Below are positions 1 to 7,215 of a stretch of 23,880 nt of DNA, in pieces. A program made the position numbers and the translations under genes. Each line of letters starts with the position of its first letter. The first letter of the stretch is position 1. The notes below the pieces were generated by a model. That model had not been told where the DNA came from. It searched no databases and was given only the letters and a program-made list of their open reading frames with translations. The stretch comes from a virus: the IMG/VR virus record IMGVR_UViG_3300042879_001491, positions 1-23,880 of that record. The stretch is one strand, 5' to 3'.

Positions 1-188
1 ATGCCGGAGTCATCAGACTCACGTACCTTGAGCACCGCCATCGTCGCATCGATCGACCCGAGATTCACATAGATGGCCAGCTTACCAAAGCCAGCCGTGT
101 CGATGGCTGTCGTCGTAAACGCAGCACCGTCCTTGATGGCTGTCGGTGGGCAGAAGTTGACAGCCTTAACGCCCTGAAGAAAATTCAT
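1..188 (-). CDS. Partial conserved phage protein next to the capsid gene
   Basis: The first 62 codons of a gene that runs off the left edge are visible. The ATG at 188 follows AAAGGG with normal Shine-Dalgarno spacing. The protein begins MNFLQGVKAVNFCPPTAI and later has KLAIYVNLGSIDATMAVLKV and ESDDSG. Small proteins of this style (a residue run about ethe mean shift of a variable, then a beta strand and an ESDDS motif) are familiar to me as hypothetical proteins encoded just after phage capsid genes. I infer a head-decoration or head-completion role from position only. It lies 15 bases downstream of the capsid stop and is probably co-transcribed with it. The C-terminus is missing, so length and function cannot be judged. 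Confidence 0.6.
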   Translation of the reverse strand, partial: MNFLQGVKAVNFCPPTAIKDGAAFTTTAIDTAGFGKLAIYVNLGSIDATMAVLKVRESDDSG

Positions 189-203
189 AGTAGTCCCTTT
201 CGA

Positions 204-1553
204 TTAGGCGTTCTGTGATGAGAATGCAACGATCGGGCCCGTCGTGCGGGTCGATGCCGTTGCGCTGTAGTTGCCGACCTCGTGCACGCGGATGTCCACA
301 TATTCGGAAGCCTTGACATGGATCGTGTCAGTCTGGAAGCCGAGGCTGGCATCCTGACGAATCGATACGGCTTGGCGATCTCCCATGGTCGAAGCCAGGG
401 CGAGGTTGCCAAAGTATGCGAAGATCTGAGAGTTACCGTCTGCCGATGGCATGACGTCCACGAACTCGACAGGGTAGCCGAGGAACCGCTGACCGAATGA
501 CGAGGCCAGCTCGGCAGCTGTTGCGCCACCCTGAGCATAGGCCAGACGCTCGACAGTTGCGCCGAATGCCACCTTGTTCATATACCACTTCGAACCAGCT
601 AATGCATAGGTCGGAACCTTGCGTGCTCCAGCTGTGAAGTCTGTGATGACGGCTTCGCTGAAAGCATTGCCACTGATGACTTGCACGGATCCAGCCTTTG
701 ACTTGTCGGCATCGGTCGTCCATGTCCCGCCACCGTCCGTGACGACTTTCTTGATGCGACCATCAAGACCGAGGATGCCACCGTAGGTGGATGTTCCGTC
801 GCCCAAGAAGCCAGCCGAATCTTCAGCCTTGGCAAACTGGCGAGCTACCGATTGCGCGAACTGCTGACCGAGTGATACGGTCGAGTTTGCAAGCAGCTCC
901 TCAGAGATGAGAGCATAGCTGGTGAGCTTCTTTGCAGTGAGCACGATTGAGTCAAAGCTCATGTCAGAGGCTGTGTACGTGCCACCTTCTCCGATCCATG
1001 CAGCAGAGACATCGTCACCGGTACGGAAGATCTTGAGTGTCTCCGAGCCCATGCCGACGACGTTCGTGTTGCGACGGAATACGCCGTAGCTGTCTTTAAG
1101 GTCGATGATGAATGATGCCACTTCCTGCGGAACGAAGAGGCCACCAGTAGCATCATTACTTTGCGTGTGGGTCTTGTATTCCACACCAGTCACATCAGCA
1201 TACTTCTGACGTGCTGCTTCGCTGTTCATGCCAGCGATGAAGAGACCAGTCACGAGTGACTTGTACTCTTTGTCGTCGCTGTTCTTCTTAGCTGCAGATT
1301 CACCGACCTTGATGTCGGCTGTCTGTGGAAGCTTGTTCACTGGCGTCTTGATTTCGGCAGAACGCTTGGCGTTGGCTGCCTTGATGGCTTCGAGGCTCTT
1401 GAGCTCTTCAGCCTGATTGGTGAGGCTCTCGATTTCGCTGTTGAGCGTCTTCGCTGCCGTCACTTCGTCCATCGTTGGCTCGGCCTTGGCGAGCAGGGTG
1501 TCCAGCTCGGCAGACTTTGCGACGATGGCGTCGTTGATCTGTTGGATGTTCAT
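204..1553 (-). CDS. Major capsid protein, HK97 fold
   Basis: This 449-aa protein would form the icosahedral head shell. Residues 1-65 are strongly helical and charged, like the delta (scaffolding) domain of HK97-family capsid proteins, which the prohead protease removes. A linker follows at about 66-95, then the shell domain with the typical start TGGLFVPQEV (136-145). The family-like stretch SYALISEELLANS and the GDGTSTYGGILG loop support the call. Length is normal for a capsid precursor with a delta domain. The ATG overlaps the protease stop by four bases (ATGA at 1550-1553). The upstream bases CGCAACAAACC contain no Shine-Dalgarno motif, so initiation may depend on coupling to the protease gene. 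The exact cleavage site cannot be fixed from sequence alone. Confidence 0.95.
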   Translation of the reverse strand: MNIQQINDAIVAKSAELDTLLAKAEPTMDEVTAAKTLNSEIESLTNQAEELKSLEAIKAANAKRSAEIKTPVNKLPQTADIKVGESAAKKNSDDKEYKSLVTGLFIAGMNSEAARQKYADVTGVEYKTHTQSNDATGGLFVPQEVASFIIDLKDSYGVFRRNTNVVGMGSETLKIFRTGDDVSAAWIGEGGTYTASDMSFDSIVLTAKKLTSYALISEELLANSTVSLGQQFAQSVARQFAKAEDSAGFLGDGTSTYGGILGLDGRIKKVVTDGGGTWTTDADKSKAGSVQVISGNAFSEAVITDFTAGARKVPTYALAGSKWYMNKVAFGATVERLAYAQGGATAAELASSFGQRFLGYPVEFVDVMPSADGNSQIFAYFGNLALASTMGDRQAVSIRQDASLGFQTDTIHVKASEYVDIRVHEVGNYSATASTRTTGPIVAFSSQNA

Positions 1554-2299
1554 GGTTTGTTGCGTTTGTTGATAAGATGACGAAGGGCCTCCATCTCCAT
1601 GGCTGCCTTCGCACTGACAGGTTGCGCACCATCAATCAATGACTTGATCGACTGGGCTGCGCTGGTGAGGGTGTCCATGAGTTCGGTGAGGCGTGCCACG
1701 TTTGCCGACGATAGCGTGCGCCCCTCCTTCTGGCGAATCTCAGCACGCGAGTTCAGCCTCGTGACAAGACGCTTGATGTCACTGCCGACACCATCTACGT
1801 CGTCATTGAGTCCCTTCGCACTGATAACTGCCGTCATTGGGTTTGCACCGAACAGCACAGGACTCCACTCGTAGAGTCGTCCTTTGACGAGTTCACGGCT
1901 GCCGTCTGTGGCTAGTGCTTCCTCTGCCACTGTGTAGCCTATGCTGAACTCGTCGATGATACCGTGCTTGATATTCGAGAAGGTCTCACGACCTGCTTGT
2001 GTTTCAAGGTTGAATTGTCCCTTGATGTATAGACCACCAAGATCCCGAAGCTGCATCGGCAGCATTGGGTCACCTGGCAGCAGTTCTTTGGCTTCGAGGG
2101 TCTTTGCTACTGGTGTGTTCCAGTCATGCTGCCATACACCTTTCGGCATCTTGTATGCAAGTGAATCTGCAAAGAAACCGAACTTGACCCTGTCACCGTA
2201 ACTATCGACGTTGTTGAATACACTCACGATGGCTTCGACGATACCGTCGTCAGCCAGTGCTTTCATCTCAGTCGAATATGATTTGCGTTCAATGTTCAT
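1550..2299 (-). CDS. HK97-type prohead protease (peptidase S78 family)
   Basis: This 249-aa serine protease would mature the prohead by cutting the capsid delta domain. I chose the ATG at 2299 because GGAG sits six bases upstream; an in-frame ATG at 2320 adds only seven residues and has no such site. The protein starts MNIERKSYS, continues with VEAIVSVFNNVDSYGDRV, and carries the two catalytic signatures of the family: His58 in WQHDWNTPVAK and Ser119 in DEFSIGY. The last ~100 residues are helical with many charges, as in proteases that carry a scaffold-like tail. It lies between portal and capsid, the usual order, and its stop overlaps the capsid start (ATGA). It is preceded by a 57-base AT-rich gap. 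Confidence 0.92.
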   Translation of the reverse strand: MNIERKSYSTEMKALADDGIVEAIVSVFNNVDSYGDRVKFGFFADSLAYKMPKGVWQHDWNTPVAKTLEAKELLPGDPMLPMQLRDLGGLYIKGQFNLETQAGRETFSNIKHGIIDEFSIGYTVAEEALATDGSRELVKGRLYEWSPVLFGANPMTAVISAKGLNDDVDGVGSDIKRLVTRLNSRAEIRQKEGRTLSSANVARLTELMDTLTSAAQSIKSLIDGAQPVSAKAAMEMEALRHLINKRNKP

Positions 2300-2356
2300 G
2301 GATACTCCAATCGTATGCACAAACCTACTGGAAAAAACAAGAAAAAATTTTACACA
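2300..2356 (-). other. AT-rich gap between portal and protease
   Basis: On the minus strand this gap opens with TGTGTAAAATTTTTTCTTG and a further run of T, and ends with the GGAG site of the protease gene. It stands out from the GC-richer flanks. There is no hairpin before the T-run, so it is not a convincing intrinsic terminator. A weak -10-like hexamer (TACGAT) lies near the protease end without a good -35. The first motif resembles TGTGTAAATTTTTG in front of the small terminase gene. It may be a late promoter or just spacer. Confidence 0.25.
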
Positions 2357-4357
2357 TTATGTACGTGTTGCCCGTGCGAAGCACCGGCAGTTTACAGCGT
2401 TCCAAGCAGACAGCCCCGGGCCCGATGGGTATGGCGTGACCTCACCACCGACGGTAAAGTTGCCGTTCGCATCTTCGAACGTTCCGTGGGCTGCGTCGTG
2501 CTCAGGACGTGCGCCAGCTAGCGCAGCCCACTGACGACGTATGCCACCGATTTCGTCCCAGACGTTTTTCTGCACAGTGCCCGTGGTGGCCGTGGCCGTC
2601 GTCCGTGCGATCAGTTCGGCACGGGACTGCTTGACCGTGGGGATGACTGGCATCTTGAGACTTTCGAACTTCTCTTTCAATAAGCCGGACAGTTCACTTT
2701 CAGATAGCCGAGGGTTATTTACGATGAGTTCCTGCACTTCCGTGCGGATTGTCCCCACACTCTCTGAGATCATGTCAGCACTTCTTTGCATCCCCTCACG
2801 TCGTGCCTTGCCAAACTCACCCTCTGGTGCATCGCTGTTGACCTCCTCAGCTGCCAGCCTCAGCACCAAGGCCACGAGCTCCTCACGGCTGCCCTCGGTG
2901 GCGTCTGCAAATTCTCTCTCCCATACATCGAGGCTGAAGTCATCGATCTTGAGCTCCAGCGATTTTGTCCCCGTTATGCTCTTGTATAGCTTGTCAAGTG
3001 CTCGGCCCCATTGCCTGGCGATCTTCACAGAAGCTTTGGTGAGCAGCTCGTCATAGGCTTTGACATAGACCTGATCGTCTGTAGAGTGCAGCCATGCCTT
3101 TGTCTCCGGGCCAATGACGACCACGGTCTTTGGCTCCTCGGTGTCAATGTCCACGATTACGGAAGGCTGATCACCTGCGACTTTGCGAAAGGGCGCAGCC
3201 GTAACAGCCGCACCTCCTTTCAGGCTAAGGGTCTGCACATCGCCATTGTCTGGGCTGTCGTCACTGATGTCGTCATCAGTCATGCCGATGGCCTCTGATG
3301 CGATGGCCTGACCTGCAAGGGCTTGCACCGTGCTCAGGTCAAAGCCGATCTGCACACCAAAGTCTGGGATGGCCAGCTGCGCATTCAGCTGCTCAGCCAA
3401 CAGATTCCAGAACGGCACACGTGACATTGTAGTGAAGTCCTTGCTGGCCTGCTCGAAATTGGAATAGGTCGATGTGGCCATACCAGCGTGCGTAAACGCA
3501 ATGATGGGATGCACACGGTACACGCCACAGATGCGTGTCTCGTATTGACCGAACGTATCAGACAGACCCATTTCAGCCCAGTCTAGGGCAAGACGCTTGA
3601 TGTCCTTGATGCCCCACATATGACCGACCGCGCCGCGCCGATCACCACCATATTTGCGCTTGAAGGTTCTTTCGGCTGCGGCGATTTGTTCGGTCGTGAG
3701 TTCTTCGTCGTAGATCACGACGGTCTTTGGCATCGCGTCGTTCTTGTGGATGTTGAATACCGTCGCACTGGCTTCGTTGAAACCCTCGATGGATTGCGAT
3801 GCCATATCGATTGGTGACCCTCCACCCATCGGCTTCTCGGGATCATACCAGAAGCCCACCAGATGCACGACGTCTGTCTTCTCGACACGGTATGTCTGCA
3901 TCCCGTCATAGTAGAGATAGTAGGCAACATCACCCCAGCCGTCATTGACGGGGGCAAATCTCTTGTCTGTGTACCATCTGATGCCGATCACAGCACCGCT
4001 GCCATTGCGCAGCTTGTAACCGTAGGCATTGCCACCGATGCAAAGGATGGTCATGATTTCAGACATGGTCACACGCCACTGGTCACGAGTCAGCAGCTCG
4101 ACAATGGGCTGCTCGAAGTCGTAGTCACCATTGGGCTGGATAACTCCTATCTGTGCTTCTGGCATCATGAGGGAATACGCCAGAGTGCATCCTTGCGCAA
4201 TGGGGTTGGCTTTCCACATGGCATAGGCTGCGGGCCAGTTCGTTACTGGCGTGAAACTATGACGGCTCCAAATATCACCCACGATGGCTGGAACGTCATT
4301 GACCGCCTGTTCGCCGGTTGGACTGATGTACTGTTTGATTCGAGTTAGGATACTCAT
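2357..4357 (-). CDS. Portal protein with C-terminal MuF-like domain
   Basis: A single 666-aa ORF joins two head proteins. Residues 1 to about 370 look like an HK97-family portal, the dodecameric DNA gate at one head vertex: the family-like stretch ILCIGGNAYGYKLRNG, the VVHLVGFWYDPEK region, and the late motif TSTYSNFEQASKDF. Residues ~370-480 are an acidic and basic linker. From about 585 the protein matches the Mu gpF-like head-morphogenesis domain: RTTATATTGT, Trp610, HDAAHG with His624, then a conserved ending NAVNCRC at 653-659. I see no stop or frameshift between the parts. In many phages these are two adjacent genes. No Shine-Dalgarno motif precedes the ATG (bases CCGACTACC). The gene lies 18 bases after the terminase stop. 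Confidence 0.9.
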   Translation of the reverse strand: MSILTRIKQYISPTGEQAVNDVPAIVGDIWSRHSFTPVTNWPAAYAMWKANPIAQGCTLAYSLMMPEAQIGVIQPNGDYDFEQPIVELLTRDQWRVTMSEIMTILCIGGNAYGYKLRNGSGAVIGIRWYTDKRFAPVNDGWGDVAYYLYYDGMQTYRVEKTDVVHLVGFWYDPEKPMGGGSPIDMASQSIEGFNEASATVFNIHKNDAMPKTVVIYDEELTTEQIAAAERTFKRKYGGDRRGAVGHMWGIKDIKRLALDWAEMGLSDTFGQYETRICGVYRVHPIIAFTHAGMATSTYSNFEQASKDFTTMSRVPFWNLLAEQLNAQLAIPDFGVQIGFDLSTVQALAGQAIASEAIGMTDDDISDDSPDNGDVQTLSLKGGAAVTAAPFRKVAGDQPSVIVDIDTEEPKTVVVIGPETKAWLHSTDDQVYVKAYDELLTKASVKIARQWGRALDKLYKSITGTKSLELKIDDFSLDVWEREFADATEGSREELVALVLRLAAEEVNSDAPEGEFGKARREGMQRSADMISESVGTIRTEVQELIVNNPRLSESELSGLLKEKFESLKMPVIPTVKQSRAELIARTTATATTGTVQKNVWDEIGGIRRQWAALAGARPEHDAAHGTFEDANGNFTVGGEVTPYPSGPGLSAWNAVNCRCFARATRT

Positions 4358-4375
4358 GGTAGTCGGTTGGTTAGG

Positions 4376-5551
4376 TTAGATGATAACAGACCCCGCACCC
4401 TGTGACTTGACAGCAGCGAGGTCGGCATAGACGAGGGCATCGACCATGTCGTCATGGTCTGACGTGGGGAATGATAAGAGCTCGTTCTCGAAAGCTGGGT
4501 CGATACCTCGCACGTGTGTGATGAGCATCTGCTCGTAGCGTGCGAGCACGCTGTGGAATCGTGCGACCTTATCCCGGTCTGGCTTGATGGCCTTCACAGG
4601 CAGAGACGTTTTGCGCAGGAGTTCCTGCACTACAGCGACTTGATACTGCACAGCCTCGATGTTGATCCGAGTGGGTGACCATTTAGAGGCGTAGCTCTTG
4701 ATGGTCTCAATGATCTCGTGAAACGTCACACGGCCACGCCAGACATCGAGCACGTACCGACGTCCGGTATCCTTGTGATAGCCCACGATCACTATGGCCG
4801 AGTAGTCTGCAGTCTCCTTCTGGCTGATGGCAAGGTCAACACCCATCCCGATGCGCAGGTCACTAGGGACTTGATCGGCACTGATGTGGGTGAGCATCTC
4901 ACGTTTCACCAGCGCACCCTGGACATCGATGAACTCAGCTAGAAACTCCTGTTGGAAGACGATGCTCGGCAGCTCCTGACGTGCAGCCTCAATCTCGTCT
5001 GCACTGATGTATGGATTCACGTCTGATGGCATTTGCCAGTATGACCACCTCTCGTCAGTCTGTGCACGCTGTGCAAGGCTGTAAAAATAGTTACGGCCTT
5101 TCGGTGTCGAGAAAAACCATGCATCGCCTTTGTAGTCTGCAAGAGTTGGACGTATGGCCATCGTCCAAGCTTCTTCCAAATTGGGAACCATGGCAGCCTC
5201 ATCGATCACCACCCTGCGGTACTTGCGACCACGAACAGCGTCGAAGTTGTCCAGTGACCACATGTCGAGCTGACCACCATTGATGTACGTGATGCGCTTC
5301 TCTGACTCATTGGTCTCTGCTATCACGTCTGCAAGGTCGCGCTTGACAGTGCGCCAGACCTCCATGAGCATCTTGTATGTAGGGGCGAAGTATGCAGCCG
5401 GGTCACCGGTGGTGATGTTCTCTGCTAGGACGGCTTCAGCTAGGATGGTCTTGCCAAACCTACGACCGCAGTTGATGACGTTGAAACGCCTGCGGTGTGT
5501 CCAGATGCGCACCTGCTCAGGGTGCAGTTCGAAGTTAAGAGTTGCCGGCAT
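4376..5551 (-). CDS. terL: Terminase large subunit (packaging ATPase and nuclease)
   Basis: This 391-aa motor protein pumps DNA through the portal and cuts the concatemer. Numbered from the ATG at 5551, the ATPase half has Walker A NCGRRFGKT (27-35), Walker B RRVVIDEAAM with Asp117-Glu118, and the coupling motif FFSTPKG (146-152). The RNase H-like nuclease half has Asp239 in GMGVDLA, Glu299 in INIEA, and DHDDMVDAL at 365-373, the expected acidic triad. An in-frame GTG at 5575 would add eight residues; I prefer the ATG because GGCGAG lies just before it and the overlap with the small terminase gene is then shorter (17 bases). Gene order small terminase, large terminase, portal is standard. Confidence 0.95.
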   Translation of the reverse strand: MPATLNFELHPEQVRIWTHRRRFNVINCGRRFGKTILAEAVLAENITTGDPAAYFAPTYKMLMEVWRTVKRDLADVIAETNESEKRITYINGGQLDMWSLDNFDAVRGRKYRRVVIDEAAMVPNLEEAWTMAIRPTLADYKGDAWFFSTPKGRNYFYSLAQRAQTDERWSYWQMPSDVNPYISADEIEAARQELPSIVFQQEFLAEFIDVQGALVKREMLTHISADQVPSDLRIGMGVDLAISQKETADYSAIVIVGYHKDTGRRYVLDVWRGRVTFHEIIETIKSYASKWSPTRINIEAVQYQVAVVQELLRKTSLPVKAIKPDRDKVARFHSVLARYEQMLITHVRGIDPAFENELLSFPTSDHDDMVDALVYADLAAVKSQGAGSVII

Positions 5552-5930
5552 CGAGCTCGCCAGCAGAGCGAGCACCGCCCAAGTTCACAGTGATCGATGT
5601 GTCACCCTTGACCGTCTGCTCGACCTCTTGGCGATCCCGCCATCCGAGGACGTTCTTAGCGATGAAGATGGCCACAGAGCCATTGCCCTTCTCGATGTTC
5701 CCCGTAGCATGGTCATCGAGGAGTGAGGCGATACGATGCTTGCATGACATGCGCACCTGCTTCACTGCGGCGGAAAATTCTGGATAGATCTTTTCCCATT
5801 CCCTGACAGTCTCGTCGTGGATGCCGAGGTGCTTGGCAAGTTGCTCGATGTACATACCACGCTCGATGGCCTCAGCCATGAGCGGCTCGATTTTATCCCA
5901 GTTGTACTCTCGTGGTCTCCCTGCTGGCAT
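5535..5930 (-). CDS. terS: Terminase small subunit
   Basis: The 131-aa protein probably recognises the packaging start site and hands DNA to the large subunit. It begins MPAGRPREYNWDKIEPLM and has an N-terminal helix-turn-helix: AEAIERGMYIEQLAKHLGI followed by HDETVREWEKIYPEF (about residues 19-52). A helical core with SVAIFIAKNVLGWRDRQ (about 85-102) resembles the oligomerisation part of many phage small terminases. The tail is glycine-rich and low in structure. It overlaps the large subunit gene by 17 bases. No Shine-Dalgarno sequence precedes its ATG. The 34 bases upstream are AT-rich and hold a short direct repeat. Confidence 0.88.
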   Translation of the reverse strand: MPAGRPREYNWDKIEPLMAEAIERGMYIEQLAKHLGIHDETVREWEKIYPEFSAAVKQVRMSCKHRIASLLDDHATGNIEKGNGSVAIFIAKNVLGWRDRQEVEQTVKGDTSITVNLGGARSAGELDAGNS

Positions 5931-5964
5931 GTGTCAAACATACCAAACATGCAATAGCAAAAAT
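5931..5964. promoter_or_regulatory. AT-rich spacer with direct repeat before terS
   Basis: The spacer separates the last replication gene from the packaging module. On the minus strand it holds TGTGTAAATTTTTG followed by two copies of ATGTTTG separated by two bases (5935-5941 and 5944-5950). A TTGACA hexamer at 5932-5937 is two bases from the terS ATG and has no -10 partner, so it is not a promoter for terS. The spacer could hold a late promoter or a small-terminase binding site, since such sites often lie near terS. Neither is proven. Confidence 0.25.
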
Positions 5965-6255
5965 TTACACAAAGCCAACACTGTCGATAGTGCGTGACAC
6001 CAGGTCACCGATCTCGGAGTTGTATGGGGTTTCTGCAATGCGATTGACACCGTGACGGATGGTCACACGGTGAAACATTGGTGCTGATCGCTGGATGCGA
6101 GAGTGAGACCAGCCGTGCTTCGTGTTCAGCACATACCAGCCGATATATCGTGCTGTGGTCACCTCGTGCTTGTGGACTCGTGTAAGGACTTTTTCGACCG
6201 GCACTGAGCACACGTCGGCAGCTGCAGTCATCACTGCGATGTAGAGATCGGTCAT
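5965..6255 (-). CDS. Stand-alone DnaA domain IV-like DNA-binding protein
   Basis: This 96-aa protein resembles the C-terminal helix-turn-helix domain of the replication initiator DnaA. Visible parts are SVPVEKVLTRVHKHEVTTAR (the basic helix and its conserved Arg), YIGWYVLNTKHGWSHSRI, and a recognition-helix stretch HRVTIRHGVNRI that parallels the RDHTTVLHA signature of DnaA, although the key Asp-His pair is not kept. The AAA+ part of DnaA is absent. The true start is the ATG at 6255, which overlaps the stop of the VRR-NUC gene by four bases; an upstream in-frame start would add 17 residues inside that gene. It may bind the phage origin or act as a regulator. It is the last gene before the packaging module. 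Confidence 0.7.
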   Translation of the reverse strand: MTDLYIAVMTAAADVCSVPVEKVLTRVHKHEVTTARYIGWYVLNTKHGWSHSRIQRSAPMFHRVTIRHGVNRIAETPYNSEIGDLVSRTIDSVGFV

Positions 6256-6725
6256 GGGTATTGATCCATGGTTGATGAAATGAAGTTGCGTGCATCGTCT
6301 GCACATGTCACGATGGAGTAGGGGACGCCGTAGCGTTTACAGCAGGATGCAAACCGTTCTTGGCTTTCGGACTTCTTGCCACGCTTGTCACGCTTGACTT
6401 CCAGCATCCAGGCTTTCCCGTTCCGATATACCACGAGATCGGCATGGCCAGCCGTGGCATTGATGTTAGTGACCCGATACGATGACAGACGCGTGCCAGA
6501 CTCTGCAATTTGCGTGCTGGAGTTGATGCGGATGACCATGAAACCATCCTTTTCCAGCTCGGAGGCTATCATTCGCTGTACTTCATGCTCCAGCAATGGC
6601 CTTTTTTGCCCCTTTCCAGCCCCGCCACGGCGTTTTTCTGCTTGTAGGCGGCTCCAAGTACGCTCGAAGCGTTCATCGGCCTCCTCGATCAATTTGTGGA
6701 GGTCTTCATCATCCGAATGTTGCAT
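6252..6725 (-). CDS. VRR-NUC domain nuclease
   Basis: This 157-aa protein belongs to the VRR-NUC branch of the PD-(D/E)XK nucleases, found in phage Holliday-junction resolvases and in FAN1. Numbered from the ATG at 6725, residues 1-40 are charged and helical. The core then shows EHEVQRMIASELEKDGF (46-62), GHADLVVYR with Asp96, and MLEVKRD with Glu109 and Lys111, followed by SQERFASCCKRYGVPYSIV (Gln122). The Asp, Glu-x-Lys and Gln are the expected catalytic residues. GAGGTGG lies upstream of the 6725 start; another in-frame start at 6779 would lengthen the overlap with the previous gene. A likely role is resolving branched DNA before packaging. It is coupled by ATGA to the DnaA-like gene. Confidence 0.85.
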   Translation of the reverse strand: MQHSDDEDLHKLIEEADERFERTWSRLQAEKRRGGAGKGQKRPLLEHEVQRMIASELEKDGFMVIRINSSTQIAESGTRLSSYRVTNINATAGHADLVVYRNGKAWMLEVKRDKRGKKSESQERFASCCKRYGVPYSIVTCADDARNFISSTMDQYP

Positions 6726-7215
6726 AGCTATGCCACCTCTTCGTTGTTGGATGTTCGTACCATTCGAATCGACCCTCATGGCATGGGTACATCAGTGCCA
6801 GAGTTGTCTTGCGTCCCCATTGCCTCTCCTGCTCAGCACCCGCCATGACCTCGGGCCACGTCAAAGACCTGCAGAGCTGCACCCCTTCGAAGGTCTCGAC
6901 ATCGGCAGGGGGATCGTCTGGCATCTCGCCCTCCCATGCGTCCCCCGGCACGTGCCCTGTCAAGTCAAAGAATCGCTGCTCTTCAGGTGTTAGGGGTGAA
7001 GGGGGTGAAAAGGCGTTTTCTATAAGTTCCCCTTTTACTATTGATTTTAAGTCTTTCAAAACAAGGGTTTTACCCCTACACCCCCTACACTCGTGTAAGT
7101 CGCAGTTTTTACAACGTGTTACGGGTTTTACTTCAGACGAAATAGCCTCTTTAGGTGTTAATCTTTGCCCAAAATACCCCTCATCGAGGTCTCCTTCGTC
7201 AAAATTGAACGGCAT
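6709..7215 (-). CDS. Zinc-ribbon-like protein of unknown function
   Basis: The 168-aa product is not a family I recognise. The start at 7215 is chosen because AAAGGGGG precedes it; an in-frame start at 7263 lacks this. Residues 33-46 read TRCKNCDLHECRGC, a pair of CxxC motifs spaced by four residues, suggesting one bound zinc. The C-terminal part is rich in Trp, Pro and acids (GHVPGDAWEGEMPDDPP, LTWPEVMAGAEQERQWG, HEGRFEWYEHPTTKRW). It overlaps the primase-helicase gene by 17 bases and the VRR-NUC gene by 17 bases, so it belongs to the replication unit. It may be an accessory nucleic-acid-binding protein. The part coding for residues ~35-70 is locally more AT-rich than its neighbours. Confidence 0.6.
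   Translation of the reverse strand: MPFNFDEGDLDEGYFGQRLTPKEAISSEVKPVTRCKNCDLHECRGCRGKTLVLKDLKSIVKGELIENAFSPPSPLTPEEQRFFDLTGHVPGDAWEGEMPDDPPADVETFEGVQLCRSLTWPEVMAGAEQERQWGRKTTLALMYPCHEGRFEWYEHPTTKRWHSYATFG

Noticed and set aside
2541-3056. A 171-codon plus-strand open frame rich in serine
   Set aside because: Antisense to the portal-MuF gene, low-complexity composition, no start signal.
5932-5937. TTGACA hexamer as a promoter for terS
   Set aside because: It ends two bases before the terS ATG and no -10 box follows at a workable distance.
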